From assembly GCA_963809795.1 (NCBI GenBank), contig CAWELN010000006.1:62001-126000 (forward strand): DNA of 64,000 nucleotides. The letters are read 5' to 3'. A model generated the notes under the pieces. That model did no database searches and was not told the origin of the DNA. It saw only the letters and a program-made list of their open reading frames with translations. Origin of the DNA: DASUAS01 sp963809795. GTDB lineage: Bacteria > Actinomycetota > Acidimicrobiia > IMCC26256 > DASPTH01. The position numbers and the translations under genes were made by a program. Shown in pieces: positions 41,863 to 50,134 of the stretch (position 1 is its first letter; every line of letters starts with the position of its first letter).

Positions 41863-44800
41863 ATGGCCGAGTGGGGCGTCGGGGGATCGTCGCTCGTGGG
41901 CCGGAGCGCAGCCCTGGTGGAAGTCGCGTCCCTGCTGGAGGAGCGCCACTGGTCTCGGGGCGGCTTCGTCCTGATCACCGGTCCGGCGGGCATCGGCAAG
42001 ACGCGGCTCGCGGAGGAGGCCTGCGCCCGGGCGGTCGGCTACCGGGTGGTCTGGAACTGGTGCGGGGGGCCCGGCGAAGGGTCGCTGCACCCGTGGCCAC
42101 AGGTGGTCCGAGCGCTGGCGGCGGGCAACGCGAGCGTGAGCCGCCTCGCGCGTCGCTCGGCGCACCTGTCCGCCGCCGGTCCCGTCGGTGCGCGACCGCT
42201 CCCGCTCGGCGGAGAAGCAGCTTCCGGTGTGGAGCGTCGGCAGTTGTTCGACGACGTGTCGGAGATCCTCGCGGCGGCCGCCGCCGAGGAGAAGCTCCTG
42301 CTCGTCCTGGACGATCTCCACGATGCCGGTCCGTCCTCCTTGGAGCTGCTCGCGGACGCGGCACCGACCTTCCGGTCGAACGGTGTCGTCGTTCTGGCCA
42401 CGGCGCGCGACGACGAGTTCTCGTGGCGGTCGGCACCCGACCTCCGAGGACCGCTGGTCCGGCACGCGCATCGCGTCGCCCTGGGTCCTCTGACCGATGC
42501 GCAGGTCGGCGAGCTGCTGCGGTCAGTCGGAGGAACCGATGCCGATGCCGGCCTCGCCGACGTGGTCGCACGCCGTACAGGCGGGAACCCGCTCCTGGTG
42601 GTCGAGCTCGCGAAGTCGCTGCGCGAGGGTGATGACGCTCTGAACACCGCGGTTCCGTTCTCGGTGGAGGCGATGGTCGCGGAGCGAACGTCGGCGTTCC
42701 CGGCGGCGTGTCGGGCGCTGCTCGCGGTCGCCGCGGTCCTCGGTCCCAGGTTCCGGTTGGACGTGTTGGCGGATGCGGCCGACGTACCGCTGGCGGACGT
42801 CCGGGATGTCCTCGATGGCGCCGAACGAGCGGGCATCGTGAGCTTCACCGAGCCCGGCGAGGGCCGGTTCGCCCACGAGCTCGTACGCGACTCGATCTAC
42901 GGATCCCTTCCCGCGCCGGAACGGACTCGTCGGCACGGTGAGGTCGCGTCGGTGCTGATGCGCCTGGGGGAACGCGGTCGTGGTGTCGGCGCGGCCGAGA
43001 TCGCGAGCCACCTCGTGCTCGCGGGCACGGGGGATGCGGCCCGGGCCACGGATTTCGCGTGGCGGGCCGGTGACGACGCCCGCCGGATCGCCGCGTACGC
43101 CGATGCGGCGCGCTGGTACGACCAGGCGATCCGGTGCCTGGATCTCGCCGGTGGCGAGGACGGGCAGCGGTGCGAGCTGCTGTTGGCGTCGGGCGAAGCG
43201 CACCTCGGGGGTGGCGATCGCAGCGCGGCGCGCGCGGAGTTCACGCGTGTCGCGGCGCTCGCGCGGGAAGTGGCCCTCCCGACGTTCCTCGCCCGCGCCG
43301 CGCTGAGCCTGAGCTCCGGGTCCGCCGGCTTCGAGGTCGACATGTTCGACCGGGAGCAGATCGATCTCCTGTGGGAAGCGCACGCCGCGCTGCCGGAAGA
43401 GGAAGCGGTGCTGCGCGCGCTCGTCGCGGCGCGTCTCTCGATCGCGCTCACGATGATGGACCCCGAGGGGCAACGCGGCGCGTTGGCGCGGGAGGCGATC
43501 ACCCTCGCCCGGGCCGCAGCCGACGACCGCGCGATCGTTCAGGCGCTCGCTGCACTCTGCGACGTGCAGGCGGGTCCCGACCATGCGTCGGATCGGCTGC
43601 GGTATGCCGACGAGATGTTGCAGCGCGCGACGACGCTGGGCGACTGGTCGCTCGAGCTGTTGGCTCGACGCTTCCTCCTCGTCGCGAACCTCGAGCTCGG
43701 CGACCTCGACGCGGCCGACGACCAGGCGCTCGCGTTCCGGCTCCGGGCCGCGCGAGCCCGTCACCCGCTGTACGAGTGGTACGGGCCGTTGTGGAAGGCG
43801 ATGCGCGCACTGCTCGAAGGGCGGTTCTCCGAGGTGGACGCGGCCAACGCCGAGGCGGCCGCGATCGGCGAACGGGCGGGCAGCACGAACGCCGTCCTGC
43901 TCTGCGACACCCAGCGCTGGTGCCGGCTCGCCGAGACCGGTGATCGGGTCGGGCTCGAAGCGTTGGCCGCCGGCATCGAGGACGCCCCGCTCGACGCCGC
44001 GTGGGTCCAGGTGGTGCGGGCGCTCATCGCCGGCCAGCTCGGGCGCCTCGAGGACGCACGCCGCGCGTTGGACGCGGTCGCGCCGCGGCTCGCTTCGCTC
44101 CCGCGCGACTCCGAGTGGCTGGCCGTGATGGCACAGGTCGCCGAGGTGATCGCGATCATCGGCACGCACCCGGTGGGCGCCTGGGTCTACGACGCGTTGC
44201 TGCCGTATGCGAACCTCTTCGCCGTCGAAGGAATCGGTGCCACGGTCCGGGGGCCGCTGCACCGCCACCTCGGGCTGCTCGCGACCGCGTCTGGGCGCAC
44301 CGACGATGCTCGGGAGCACTTCGCGGCCGCGCGGGCGCGGAGTCAGGCGCTCGGCGCGACCCAGCTCACCGCCCGGATCGAGGCGGAGGCGGCGGCGACC
44401 GCGCTCGTCACCGCGATCGACACCGAACGGCCGAACGTGTTCCGTCGCGACGGCGAGCTCTGGGTGCTGCGGTTCGAAGGCCGCGAGGTGAGGCTCCCGG
44501 ACGCCAAGGGGTTGCGGGATCTCGCGCTGCTCGTCGCGGCACCGGGTCGGGAGATCGCCGCCCTCGACCTCGCCGGCGCCCCGGCCGGCGGTGACGCCGG
44601 ACCGGTGCTCGATCGTGCGGCACGCGACGCCTACCGGCGTCGCCTGCAGGATCTCGAGGAGGAGCTCGACGACGCGGGCGCCATGGGCGACCTGGGTCGG
44701 ACGGAGCGTCTCGCCGCCGAGCGCGACGCGCTGGTCGAACAGCTGACGACCGCCTTCGGGCTCGGGGGACGCGCCCGGCGAGCCGGTTCCCCGGCGGAAC

Positions 44801-44952
44801 GGGCCCGGACGACGGTCACCGCCCGGATCCGGCACGTGATCCGCCGCATCGAAGTCGTCCACCCGGAGCTCGGGCGGCACCTGGACCGCAGCGTCCGCAC
44901 CGGGACGTTCTGCGTCTACGAGCCCGGTGGCGCGGTCTCCTGGACGGTGTGA
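41863..44952 (+). CDS. Large AAA/STAND ATPase with TPR-like repeats and a conserved C-terminal domain
   Basis: A 1029-residue protein. Residues 10-260 form an AAA_16-type NTPase with Walker A GPAGIGKT (40-47) and Walker B LLLVLDDLHDA. There is a winged-helix region (residues about 270-330) and then a long helical TPR-like array to about 860. The C-terminal part (FRRDGELWVLRFEGREVRLPD-like strand, a coiled coil RRRLQDLEEELDDAG, then ARTTVTARIRHVIRRIE and GRHLDRSVRTGTFCVYEP) is typical of actinobacterial regulators of this size. No LuxR helix-turn-helix or adenylate-cyclase domain is present. It is followed 75 bases later by a cupin and an NTF2-like gene. Confidence 0.85.
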   Translation: MAEWGVGGSSLVGRSAALVEVASLLEERHWSRGGFVLITGPAGIGKTRLAEEACARAVGYRVVWNWCGGPGEGSLHPWPQVVRALAAGNASVSRLARRSAHLSAAGPVGARPLPLGGEAASGVERRQLFDDVSEILAAAAAEEKLLLVLDDLHDAGPSSLELLADAAPTFRSNGVVVLATARDDEFSWRSAPDLRGPLVRHAHRVALGPLTDAQVGELLRSVGGTDADAGLADVVARRTGGNPLLVVELAKSLREGDDALNTAVPFSVEAMVAERTSAFPAACRALLAVAAVLGPRFRLDVLADAADVPLADVRDVLDGAERAGIVSFTEPGEGRFAHELVRDSIYGSLPAPERTRRHGEVASVLMRLGERGRGVGAAEIASHLVLAGTGDAARATDFAWRAGDDARRIAAYADAARWYDQAIRCLDLAGGEDGQRCELLLASGEAHLGGGDRSAARAEFTRVAALAREVALPTFLARAALSLSSGSAGFEVDMFDREQIDLLWEAHAALPEEEAVLRALVAARLSIALTMMDPEGQRGALAREAITLARAAADDRAIVQALAALCDVQAGPDHASDRLRYADEMLQRATTLGDWSLELLARRFLLVANLELGDLDAADDQALAFRLRAARARHPLYEWYGPLWKAMRALLEGRFSEVDAANAEAAAIGERAGSTNAVLLCDTQRWCRLAETGDRVGLEALAAGIEDAPLDAAWVQVVRALIAGQLGRLEDARRALDAVAPRLASLPRDSEWLAVMAQVAEVIAIIGTHPVGAWVYDALLPYANLFAVEGIGATVRGPLHRHLGLLATASGRTDDAREHFAAARARSQALGATQLTARIEAEAAATALVTAIDTERPNVFRRDGELWVLRFEGREVRLPDAKGLRDLALLVAAPGREIAALDLAGAPAGGDAGPVLDRAARDAYRRRLQDLEEELDDAGAMGDLGRTERLAAERDALVEQLTTAFGLGGRARRAGSPAERARTTVTARIRHVIRRIEVVHPELGRHLDRSVRTGTFCVYEPGGAVSWTV

Positions 44953-45027
44953 GGTCCGATCTCACCGGGTGCGACCGCGTCCCACGCCTCCAGGGTGAGC
45001 ACACACCGAAGGAGAAGGAGGCTCACC

Positions 45028-45423
45028 ATGCCGCGTACTTCCAAGGCCGACGCCCCGGTCGAGCTCGACGAGACGGTCATCGAAGGCCGCTACGTCGACC
45101 TCGACGGCTACACCGTCGGGTTCGAGACCCACAAGGCCGACATGGACCCGGCGGAGCTGTTCCGGGGCCTGCCCGATGATCGCTGCCAGTGCCCGCACTG
45201 GGGGATCGTCACCAGCGGCCGGATGGTCTTCCGGTACGTCGACCACGACGAGGTGTTCGAAGCCGGCGACGCGTACTACGGCGCCCCCGGGCACCTTCCC
45301 CTGCTCTTCGCCGGCACCGAGGTGGTGGAGTTCAGCCCGACCGACCGACTGAACGACACGATGTCCGTCGTCGGCGGGAACCTCGAAGCGGCCAAGGCGT
45401 CCGGCCAGCTCACGGCGGGCTGA
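45028..45423 (+). CDS. Cupin-fold protein
   Basis: A 131-residue single cupin domain. It has HWGIVTSGRMVFRY, DEVFEAGDAYYGAPGHLP and a TEVVEFSP strand. The usual metal-binding histidines are partly replaced, so metal binding is uncertain. AAGGAGAAGGAGG precedes the ATG at 45028. The gene lies between the ATPase and an NTF2-like gene with short gaps, so all three are probably co-transcribed; it might bind a small ligand for the ATPase, but that is a guess. Confidence 0.8.
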   Translation: MPRTSKADAPVELDETVIEGRYVDLDGYTVGFETHKADMDPAELFRGLPDDRCQCPHWGIVTSGRMVFRYVDHDEVFEAGDAYYGAPGHLPLLFAGTEVVEFSPTDRLNDTMSVVGGNLEAAKASGQLTAG

Positions 45424-45426
45424 ACC

Positions 45427-45831
45427 ATGGGCATCCACGACACCGACGACCTCGCGCAGATGATGATCGTCTTCCTCGAGACCGGTCACCCGCCGGATGG
45501 GCTGTTCGACGCCGACGTGTTCTGCGACTTCTCGCTCCCGCGGTGGCGAGTGCAGACCCGTGGTCTCGAGGAAGTCGTCACCTTGCGCAAGGACGGCCAT
45601 CCCGGCCCGAGCACCGTGACCCGCTCGCGAGTCGACCCGACCCCGACCGGCTTCGTCCTGGAGTTCGAGGAACGCTGGGAGGACCCCGCCGGCCAGTGGT
45701 ACGCGCGCGAGCTCCTCCGCGCCGACGTCGGGGATGACGGCATCGCGGAGCTTGCCGTCTACTGCACCGGCGATTGGGACCGGCAACGCCAGGACGAGCA
45801 CGCACGCTCGGTGCAGCTCCTCCGTGCGTGA
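45427..45831 (+). CDS. NTF2/SnoaL-like small protein
   Basis: A 134-residue protein starting 3 bases after the cupin stop. The pattern FCDFSLPRWRVQTRG, FVLEFEERWEDPAGQWYARE and AELAVYCTGDWD fits an NTF2-like cone-shaped fold, which commonly binds or isomerises small hydrophobic ligands. There is no signal peptide. Operon position suggests a role with the cupin and the ATPase. The reaction is unknown. Confidence 0.75.
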   Translation: MGIHDTDDLAQMMIVFLETGHPPDGLFDADVFCDFSLPRWRVQTRGLEEVVTLRKDGHPGPSTVTRSRVDPTPTGFVLEFEERWEDPAGQWYARELLRADVGDDGIAELAVYCTGDWDRQRQDEHARSVQLLRA

Positions 45832-45843
45832 GCGACCAACGGG

Positions 45844-46110
45844 TCAGTTGCGCCCGGCCGCCCACGCCCGGAAGGCGGCCATCACCGGCTCCCGCTGCGC
45901 GGGCGTGAGCGCGTCGACATCCTGCTCGCCCAGCCGGCCCTCCATCCGGATGACGGCGCGGAACTGCTCGAGGACGCTCTCGCACCCTGGACAGATCGCG
46001 AGGTGCGCTTCGAGCCGGCGGGATTCGTCGCCCGGCAACGCGCCTTCGAAGTAGTCGGTGACGACTTCGACGAAGACGTTGCACGGGAAGTCGTCGACGG
46101 GCGGGGTCAT
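45844..46110 (-). CDS. Zinc-finger (zf-HC2) anti-sigma factor
   Basis: An 88-residue soluble anti-sigma factor. The zinc motif H36-x3-C40-x2-C43 (HLAICPGC) is preceded by a helix DYFEGALPGDESRRLEAHL, the classic ZAS arrangement of RsrA-like proteins. Cys10 near the N-terminus could complete a redox-active site. Its ATG overlaps the sigma gene stop (ATGA), so the two are translated together. It would hold the sigma factor inactive until oxidative or other stress releases zinc. Confidence 0.88.
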   Translation of the reverse strand: MTPPVDDFPCNVFVEVVTDYFEGALPGDESRRLEAHLAICPGCESVLEQFRAVIRMEGRLGEQDVDALTPAQREPVMAAFRAWAAGRN

Positions 46111-46763
46111 GACGTGAGGCTGCTTTCGAAGTACGACTCGAGGGCGGCCCGAACCTTGGCGCGGCCCCGATGGAGCAACACCCGCTGGTTGGTCTCGGTC
46201 AACCCGAGCGCATTACAGACCTCGACCGACGTCCAGCCGTCGACGTCGCGCAAGGTCAGCACCTCGCGCTGCGCCGGGGGCAGGGAGTCGATGATCGATG
46301 CCGACGACGCCGAGCGTCTCGCCCGCGAGCAACCGCGATTCCGGCTGGTGCTCCCAGTCGAGCGGCAACGACGCCCAATGACCGGGCCACTCGGGATCGT
46401 CCGGTGGGCGGAACCGGTCGGGCTCGAAGGTCGGCGCCGCCCCGTCGGCCGCCGCGCCCGCAGCCGACGAGAAGGGGATCGTGCGCGACTCCTTCACGCC
46501 GCGCGTGCGGCGCGATGTTCATCACGATGCGGTACAGCCAGGTCTTCAAGCGATGATCGTTGCTCGAAGCCGTCGATGCCGCGCAACACGGCCACCCAGG
46601 TCTCCTGCACGACCTCGTCGGCGTGGGCGTCGGTCGCGACGTACATCCGCGCCGTGCGGTGCAGGGGCGCGTGGTACCGATCGAGCAACCACGAGAAGGC
46701 TCGCTCGTCGCCGTTGCGCAGCGCGTCGACCAGCTCCGCGTCGTCGGCGTAGTCGGGGGTCAT
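46107..46763 (-). pseudogene. ECF sigma factor, three apparent frameshifts
   Basis: Four segments in shifting frames build one ECF sigma-70 protein. They are DDAELVDALRNGDERAFSWL (region 2 start), then KTWLYRIVMNIA, then KESRTIPFSSAAG...LLAGETLG, and finally DSLPPAQREVLTLRDVDGW with the region 4 helix-turn-helix, ending SSLTS. Removing one base at each of about 46547, 46498 and 46305 gives a continuous 217-residue protein. Region 2.4 and region 4 are intact in sequence. The stop overlaps the zf-HC2 anti-sigma start, so the pair is a normal sigma/anti-sigma operon. The ATG at 46763 is the likely start. A sequencing or assembly cause seems more likely than decay. Confidence 0.8.
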
Positions 46764-46862
46764 CGCCGGACACGGTAACGAACCCGGCGCCGCGCTCATC
46801 TCCGCCATCATCTCGTCCGCACTTCTCGGCCGTGGCCTTCTGCTCGTTGGCGCGCGCCTCGT

Positions 46863-47639
46863 TCAGGTCACCGTCCCGCGCATCATCACGCTCGATTCGT
46901 CCGGCACGGTGCTCCCCGGCGCATTCTCCCTGGTGACCTCGAACATGGTCGCGGGGGCGGACAAGCGGAACCGCACGACGTCCCGGTCGGCGCCGAGCAC
47001 TCCGAGGGACACCATGCGCGGCGAGTCCGGGTCATCCACCTTCGCCCACAGCTGGTAGGTGGATCCCGGATCCAGCGCCGGCAGGTCGTGGTCCATGAAG
47101 TATCCGGTGCCGTCCAGCATCACGATCTCGGCGTCACCGTTGCCCGCGGTCGCGCCGAGGCGGATCACGTGCGAGTCCTTCGACGCCCGCGCCGCCAGCG
47201 CTTCCTGCCGCATCGGGTCACCGTGCATCTCCGCCGCCAGGTCGTCGATGCGGTGCTGCTGGCGCACCACCTCGACCCCGAGCACCGCGACGGCCACGAT
47301 GGCGGCGGCGGCGAGCAGCGCGGCCGCCACCCGCCCGGGCCGCCGCCCGCGTGGCGGCGGCGTCGCGGCCGGCGACGGGACCATCCGCAGCGGAGGGGCA
47401 GGGGGTTCCGTGGGCGCACCGAGCGAGCCCTCGATGGTCGACCACAGCGACGCGGGAGCCTGTACGCCTGCCGGGGGCAGGAGCGCGATCGCCTCGCGCA
47501 ACGACTCGACCTCGGCACGCGCGGTCTCGTCGCGCGCGACGTACCGCTCGACCTGTGCCCGCTCCTCCCCGTCGAGCGCGTCGAGCGCGAACAACGGGAG
47601 GAGCTCGTCGAGCTCGACGCGGGTCAGCTCTCGGTCCAC
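46863..47639 (-). CDS. RskA-type transmembrane anti-sigma factor
   Basis: A 258-residue protein starting at a GTG (47639) that overlaps the sigma gene's 3' end by 16 bases. The N-terminal ASD-like helix bundle (LTRVELDELLPLFALDALDGEERAQVE) should bind the sigma factor in the cytoplasm. A transmembrane helix spans about 103-125. The extracellular C-terminal domain contains QLWAKVDDPDSPRMVSLGVL and FEVTRENAPGSTVPDESSVM, which match the RskA C-terminal domain. Regulated proteolysis of such proteins releases the sigma factor. Confidence 0.9.
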   Translation of the reverse strand: MDRELTRVELDELLPLFALDALDGEERAQVERYVARDETARAEVESLREAIALLPPAGVQAPASLWSTIEGSLGAPTEPPAPPLRMVPSPAATPPPRGRRPGRVAAALLAAAAIVAVAVLGVEVVRQQHRIDDLAAEMHGDPMRQEALAARASKDSHVIRLGATAGNGDAEIVMLDGTGYFMDHDLPALDPGSTYQLWAKVDDPDSPRMVSLGVLGADRDVVRFRLSAPATMFEVTRENAPGSTVPDESSVMMRGTVT

Positions 47640-48208
47640 GGCGACGTGATCCCAGACTCGACGAGGGAGTCGCGCAGTCGGCGCAACCCCACCCGGATCC
47701 GACTCTTGACCGTGCCCTCCGGTTGCTCGAGGAGGGTCGCCACCTCGCGGTAGCTGTGCCCGCCGAAGTACGCGAGCTCGATCGCCTCCCGCTCGTCGTC
47801 GCTCAGGCCCTCGAGCGCGGCGCGGACCTGCTCGGCGACGGTGAGGTCGACGATCTCGCGCTCGAGCTCGTAGGCGGGTTGCGGACGGAGGCGATCGTGA
47901 CGCTCCTCCCGCGCTCGCCGCGACGACTCGGCTCGCACCACGTCGATGGCGCGGCTGTGGACCGTCGCCATGATGAAGGCGCGCAGGGAGCCTCGGCCGG
48001 GATCGAACTTCTCGGGGTCGTTCCAGAGCCGGAGGAACACCTCCTGGACGATCTCCTCGGCCAGGGCCCGGTCGTGGAGGACCCGGACCGCGAGCCCGAA
48101 CGCGGCGTCGCCGTAGCGGCGGTAGGCCTCGCTCAGCGCTTCCTCGCGGAACCGGGCGATCGCCACCACCAGGGCGGCATCGCTCGCGTCGCGCAAGTCC
48201 TGCTCCAC
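47624..48208 (-). CDS. ECF RNA polymerase sigma factor, SigK-like
   Basis: A 194-residue ECF sigma factor. Region 2 has FREEALSEAYRRYGDAAFGLA and EEIVQEVFLRLWNDPEKFDP, with the RAFIMATVHSRAIDVVR region 2.4. Region 4 has LSDDEREAIELAYFGGHSYREVATLLEQPEGTVKSRIR. Its pairing with an RskA-like anti-sigma factor downstream identifies it as SigK/SigL type. It starts at an ATG after a 180-base spacer that separates it from the divergent GNAT genes and must carry its promoter. Unlike the sigma gene at 46107-46763 it is intact. Confidence 0.92.
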   Translation of the reverse strand: MEQDLRDASDAALVVAIARFREEALSEAYRRYGDAAFGLAVRVLHDRALAEEIVQEVFLRLWNDPEKFDPGRGSLRAFIMATVHSRAIDVVRAESSRRAREERHDRLRPQPAYELEREIVDLTVAEQVRAALEGLSDDEREAIELAYFGGHSYREVATLLEQPEGTVKSRIRVGLRRLRDSLVESGITSPWTES

Positions 48209-48388
48209 GGTGGTCCTCTACCTCGTGATCGGCCGGTCCCCAAGAGTACGGAGCGGCCTGCATCCGGATGAGTCGCTCCAACGGGCGGCGGACGCGGCAA
48301 CGGTCCGTAACGAACGGGAATGCGATCGACACTCTTCCGTGCTCCGAACACGATGGCACGGTGAGCACGATGAGGCAGTTGAGCAGCG

Positions 48389-48873
48389 ATGGCACTGATC
48401 CCGAACCTGGAGCTCCTCATCATCTCGCCGGGCGCGGCCCGGGAACGGTGGGTGGCGTTGCTTGGAGCTCGCCGACGAGCCGGTCCCGCTCCGCCGGTAC
48501 GTACAGCAGGGAGCCTCTACGACGTCGAGGACGAGGACCGCACGCCGATCGCGGCGGTGCTGGTGGTCGACCTCGCCGACGACGTGGCCGAGCTGCGGGC
48601 GGTCGCGGTCGCCGAACCGGCAGCAGGGCCGCGGCATTGGGACCTGGATCGTCACCGAGGTGTGCGATCGCCTGCGTGCCCGGGGGACGCGGCGCCTCGT
48701 CGTCGGGACGGCGAGCTCGGGCATCCGGCAGCTCGGCTTCTACCAGCGGCTCGGGTTCCGGCTCAGCCCACGTCGACCGTGACTTCTTCACCCCGGAACG
48801 TGGCTACCCGGCCGACGACCACGAGAACGGGATCCCGGTCCGGGACATGGTCTGGATGGACCGAGCGCTGTGA
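48389..48873 (+). pseudogene. GNAT N-acetyltransferase with four frame changes
   Basis: Segments in three frames assemble into one GNAT: LELADEPVPLRRYVQQG, then SLYDVEDEDRTPIAAVLVV...AVAVAEP, then QQGRGIGTWIVTEV (the acetyl-CoA loop) with IRQLGFYQRLGFRL, and finally HVDRDFFTPERGYPADD to DRAL. Apparent extra bases lie at 48464, 48620 and 48765, and one missing base at about 48511. Corrected length is 160 residues. Its stop overlaps the next gene's GTG (GTGA). The acetyl acceptor is unknown. Protein-level conservation in every piece argues for recent lesions or consensus errors. Confidence 0.75.
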
Positions 48874-49601
48874 GCACGGTGCTCCCGGGGCAGGACACGC
48901 TCATCGCGTGCTGGAGCGCGCTGGCGGAGACCTCGCCCGGCGCCCGGGTGCACCGGTCCGCCCGGGCGGTGGTGGCCACGTTCCCGTCGTGGCTGCCGCT
49001 GAACAACGCGATCGTGCTCGACGACGATCCGGCGACGCGATCCGTCGTCGCATCCGAGGTGGCGCGCGTGTATGCCGACGCGGGCGTCGACGTGTGGGCG
49101 TTGTGGGTGGCGAGTTGCGCCATCAGCCTGGACGCGCCCGACCGCGCGCAGGAGGTTCCCGGGCTGGAGCGCGACACGACGACGCTCGTCATGCGAGCCC
49201 TCCTGTCTCCCGGGTTCCGCACCCACGACGAGGTCGTCGAAGCGTCGATGGCCGCGATCGTCCGCCTCGCGAACGAGGAGCCGGTGCCCGCGCATGAGCT
49301 GGGCGCGCCGGAGACCACACCCGGTCTGTCGGCGTGGGCGCTGGTGGTCGACCGGATGGCGGCGGTCTGCGCCTGGACCTTCCTCCACCACGCAGGACTG
49401 CGGCATCTACGCCGTCGGGACGCTGCCGGCCTGGCGACGCAACGGGTCGGCGCGCATGCTCCTGGAGCACGTGCTCGCCGACGCGCAACGCCGAGGGGGC
49501 CCGAACGGCGAGCCTGCAGTCGACGCGGGATGGGGCAACCGCTGTCACGAGTCGCTGGGATTCACGCCCGTCGGCCGGTACGAGGATGGGTCTCGCGCTG
49601 A
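48870..49601 (+). pseudogene. Second GNAT N-acetyltransferase with five frame changes
   Basis: The first 170 codons (from a GTG at 48870) are open and protein-like, up to AWTFLHHA. The GNAT core then follows in shifting frames: DCGIYAVGTLPAWRRNGSARMLLEHVLADAQRRG (acetyl-CoA loop), ARTASLQST, MGQPL, HESLGFTPVGRYE and WVSR. Apparent extra bases are at 49395, 49498, 49529 and 49545, and a missing base at about 49586. Corrected length is 242 residues. It is coupled to the first GNAT by a GTGA overlap. The N-terminal half resembles the first, degenerate GNAT half of tandem-GNAT proteins. Confidence 0.7.
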
Positions 49602-49666
49602 TCGTCTGGCGCAGGACGACTCGCGGTCGGGCACCCTGGCGGCTCCGAACATTCCGCAAGGGAGCG

Positions 49667-49735
49667 ATGCAGGACCTGACACACACGGAAACATCTCCAC
49701 CGACATCTCCGGAGGACACGCCATGGCAAGCCTGA
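49667..49735 (+). other. 22-codon upstream ORF overlapping the cupin start
   Basis: An ATG with AAGGGAG just upstream opens a 22-codon frame that begins MQDLTHTETSPPTSP and ends at 49735, 13 bases inside the cupin gene in another frame. The cupin has its own GGAGG, so the short frame could be a leader peptide that couples translation, or chance. Codon use is Thr/Pro-rich and unlike the neighbouring genes. Confidence 0.3.
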
Positions 49736-50088
49736 ACGCGAAGAGCTTCGACACACCGGACGAGACCCGGACGCCCGACAAGACGAAGATCGACGTGGTC
49801 GATCTGGGTGGGCCGAAGGCGGCACGGATGACGGCACAACCCGGATGGCGCTGGTCGGACTGCATCAAGCCGGTCGTGGGCGGCGACAGCTGCCAGACCC
49901 ATCACCTCGGCGTCGTCGTGGGTGGCGTGCTGCACGTCGCGCACGACGACGGCACCGAGGCCGAGGTCTGCGCCGGCCAGGCGTACGAGATCAAGCCCGG
50001 CCACGACGCGTGGGTCGTCGGCGAGGAGCCGTTCGTCGCCTACGAGTTCGACGCGTCGGCAGCGGAGACGTACGCGCGCCCCACCTGA
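49723..50088 (+). CDS. Cupin-domain protein
   Basis: A 121-residue cupin starting at an ATG (49723) with GGAGG 7 bases upstream. The signature THHLGVVVGGVLHV and GQAYEIKPGHDAWVVGEEPF gives the two cupin motifs; the histidines in the first motif could bind metal. Before the domain is a short charged tail (TPDETRTPDKTK). It follows the two broken GNAT genes and is convergent with the P450 gene. Its ligand is not known. Confidence 0.85.
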   Translation: MASLNAKSFDTPDETRTPDKTKIDVVDLGGPKAARMTAQPGWRWSDCIKPVVGGDSCQTHHLGVVVGGVLHVAHDDGTEAEVCAGQAYEIKPGHDAWVVGEEPFVAYEFDASAAETYARPT

Positions 50089-50134
50089 GCGGTCCGTTCT
50101 CGCTCGCTCTCCGCGACGGCCGCCGGCGGGACGC

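Noticed and set aside
41863..44952. LuxR-family regulator call for the large ATPase
   Set aside because: The ATPase and TPR parts look like LAL regulators, but no C-terminal LuxR helix-turn-helix is visible.
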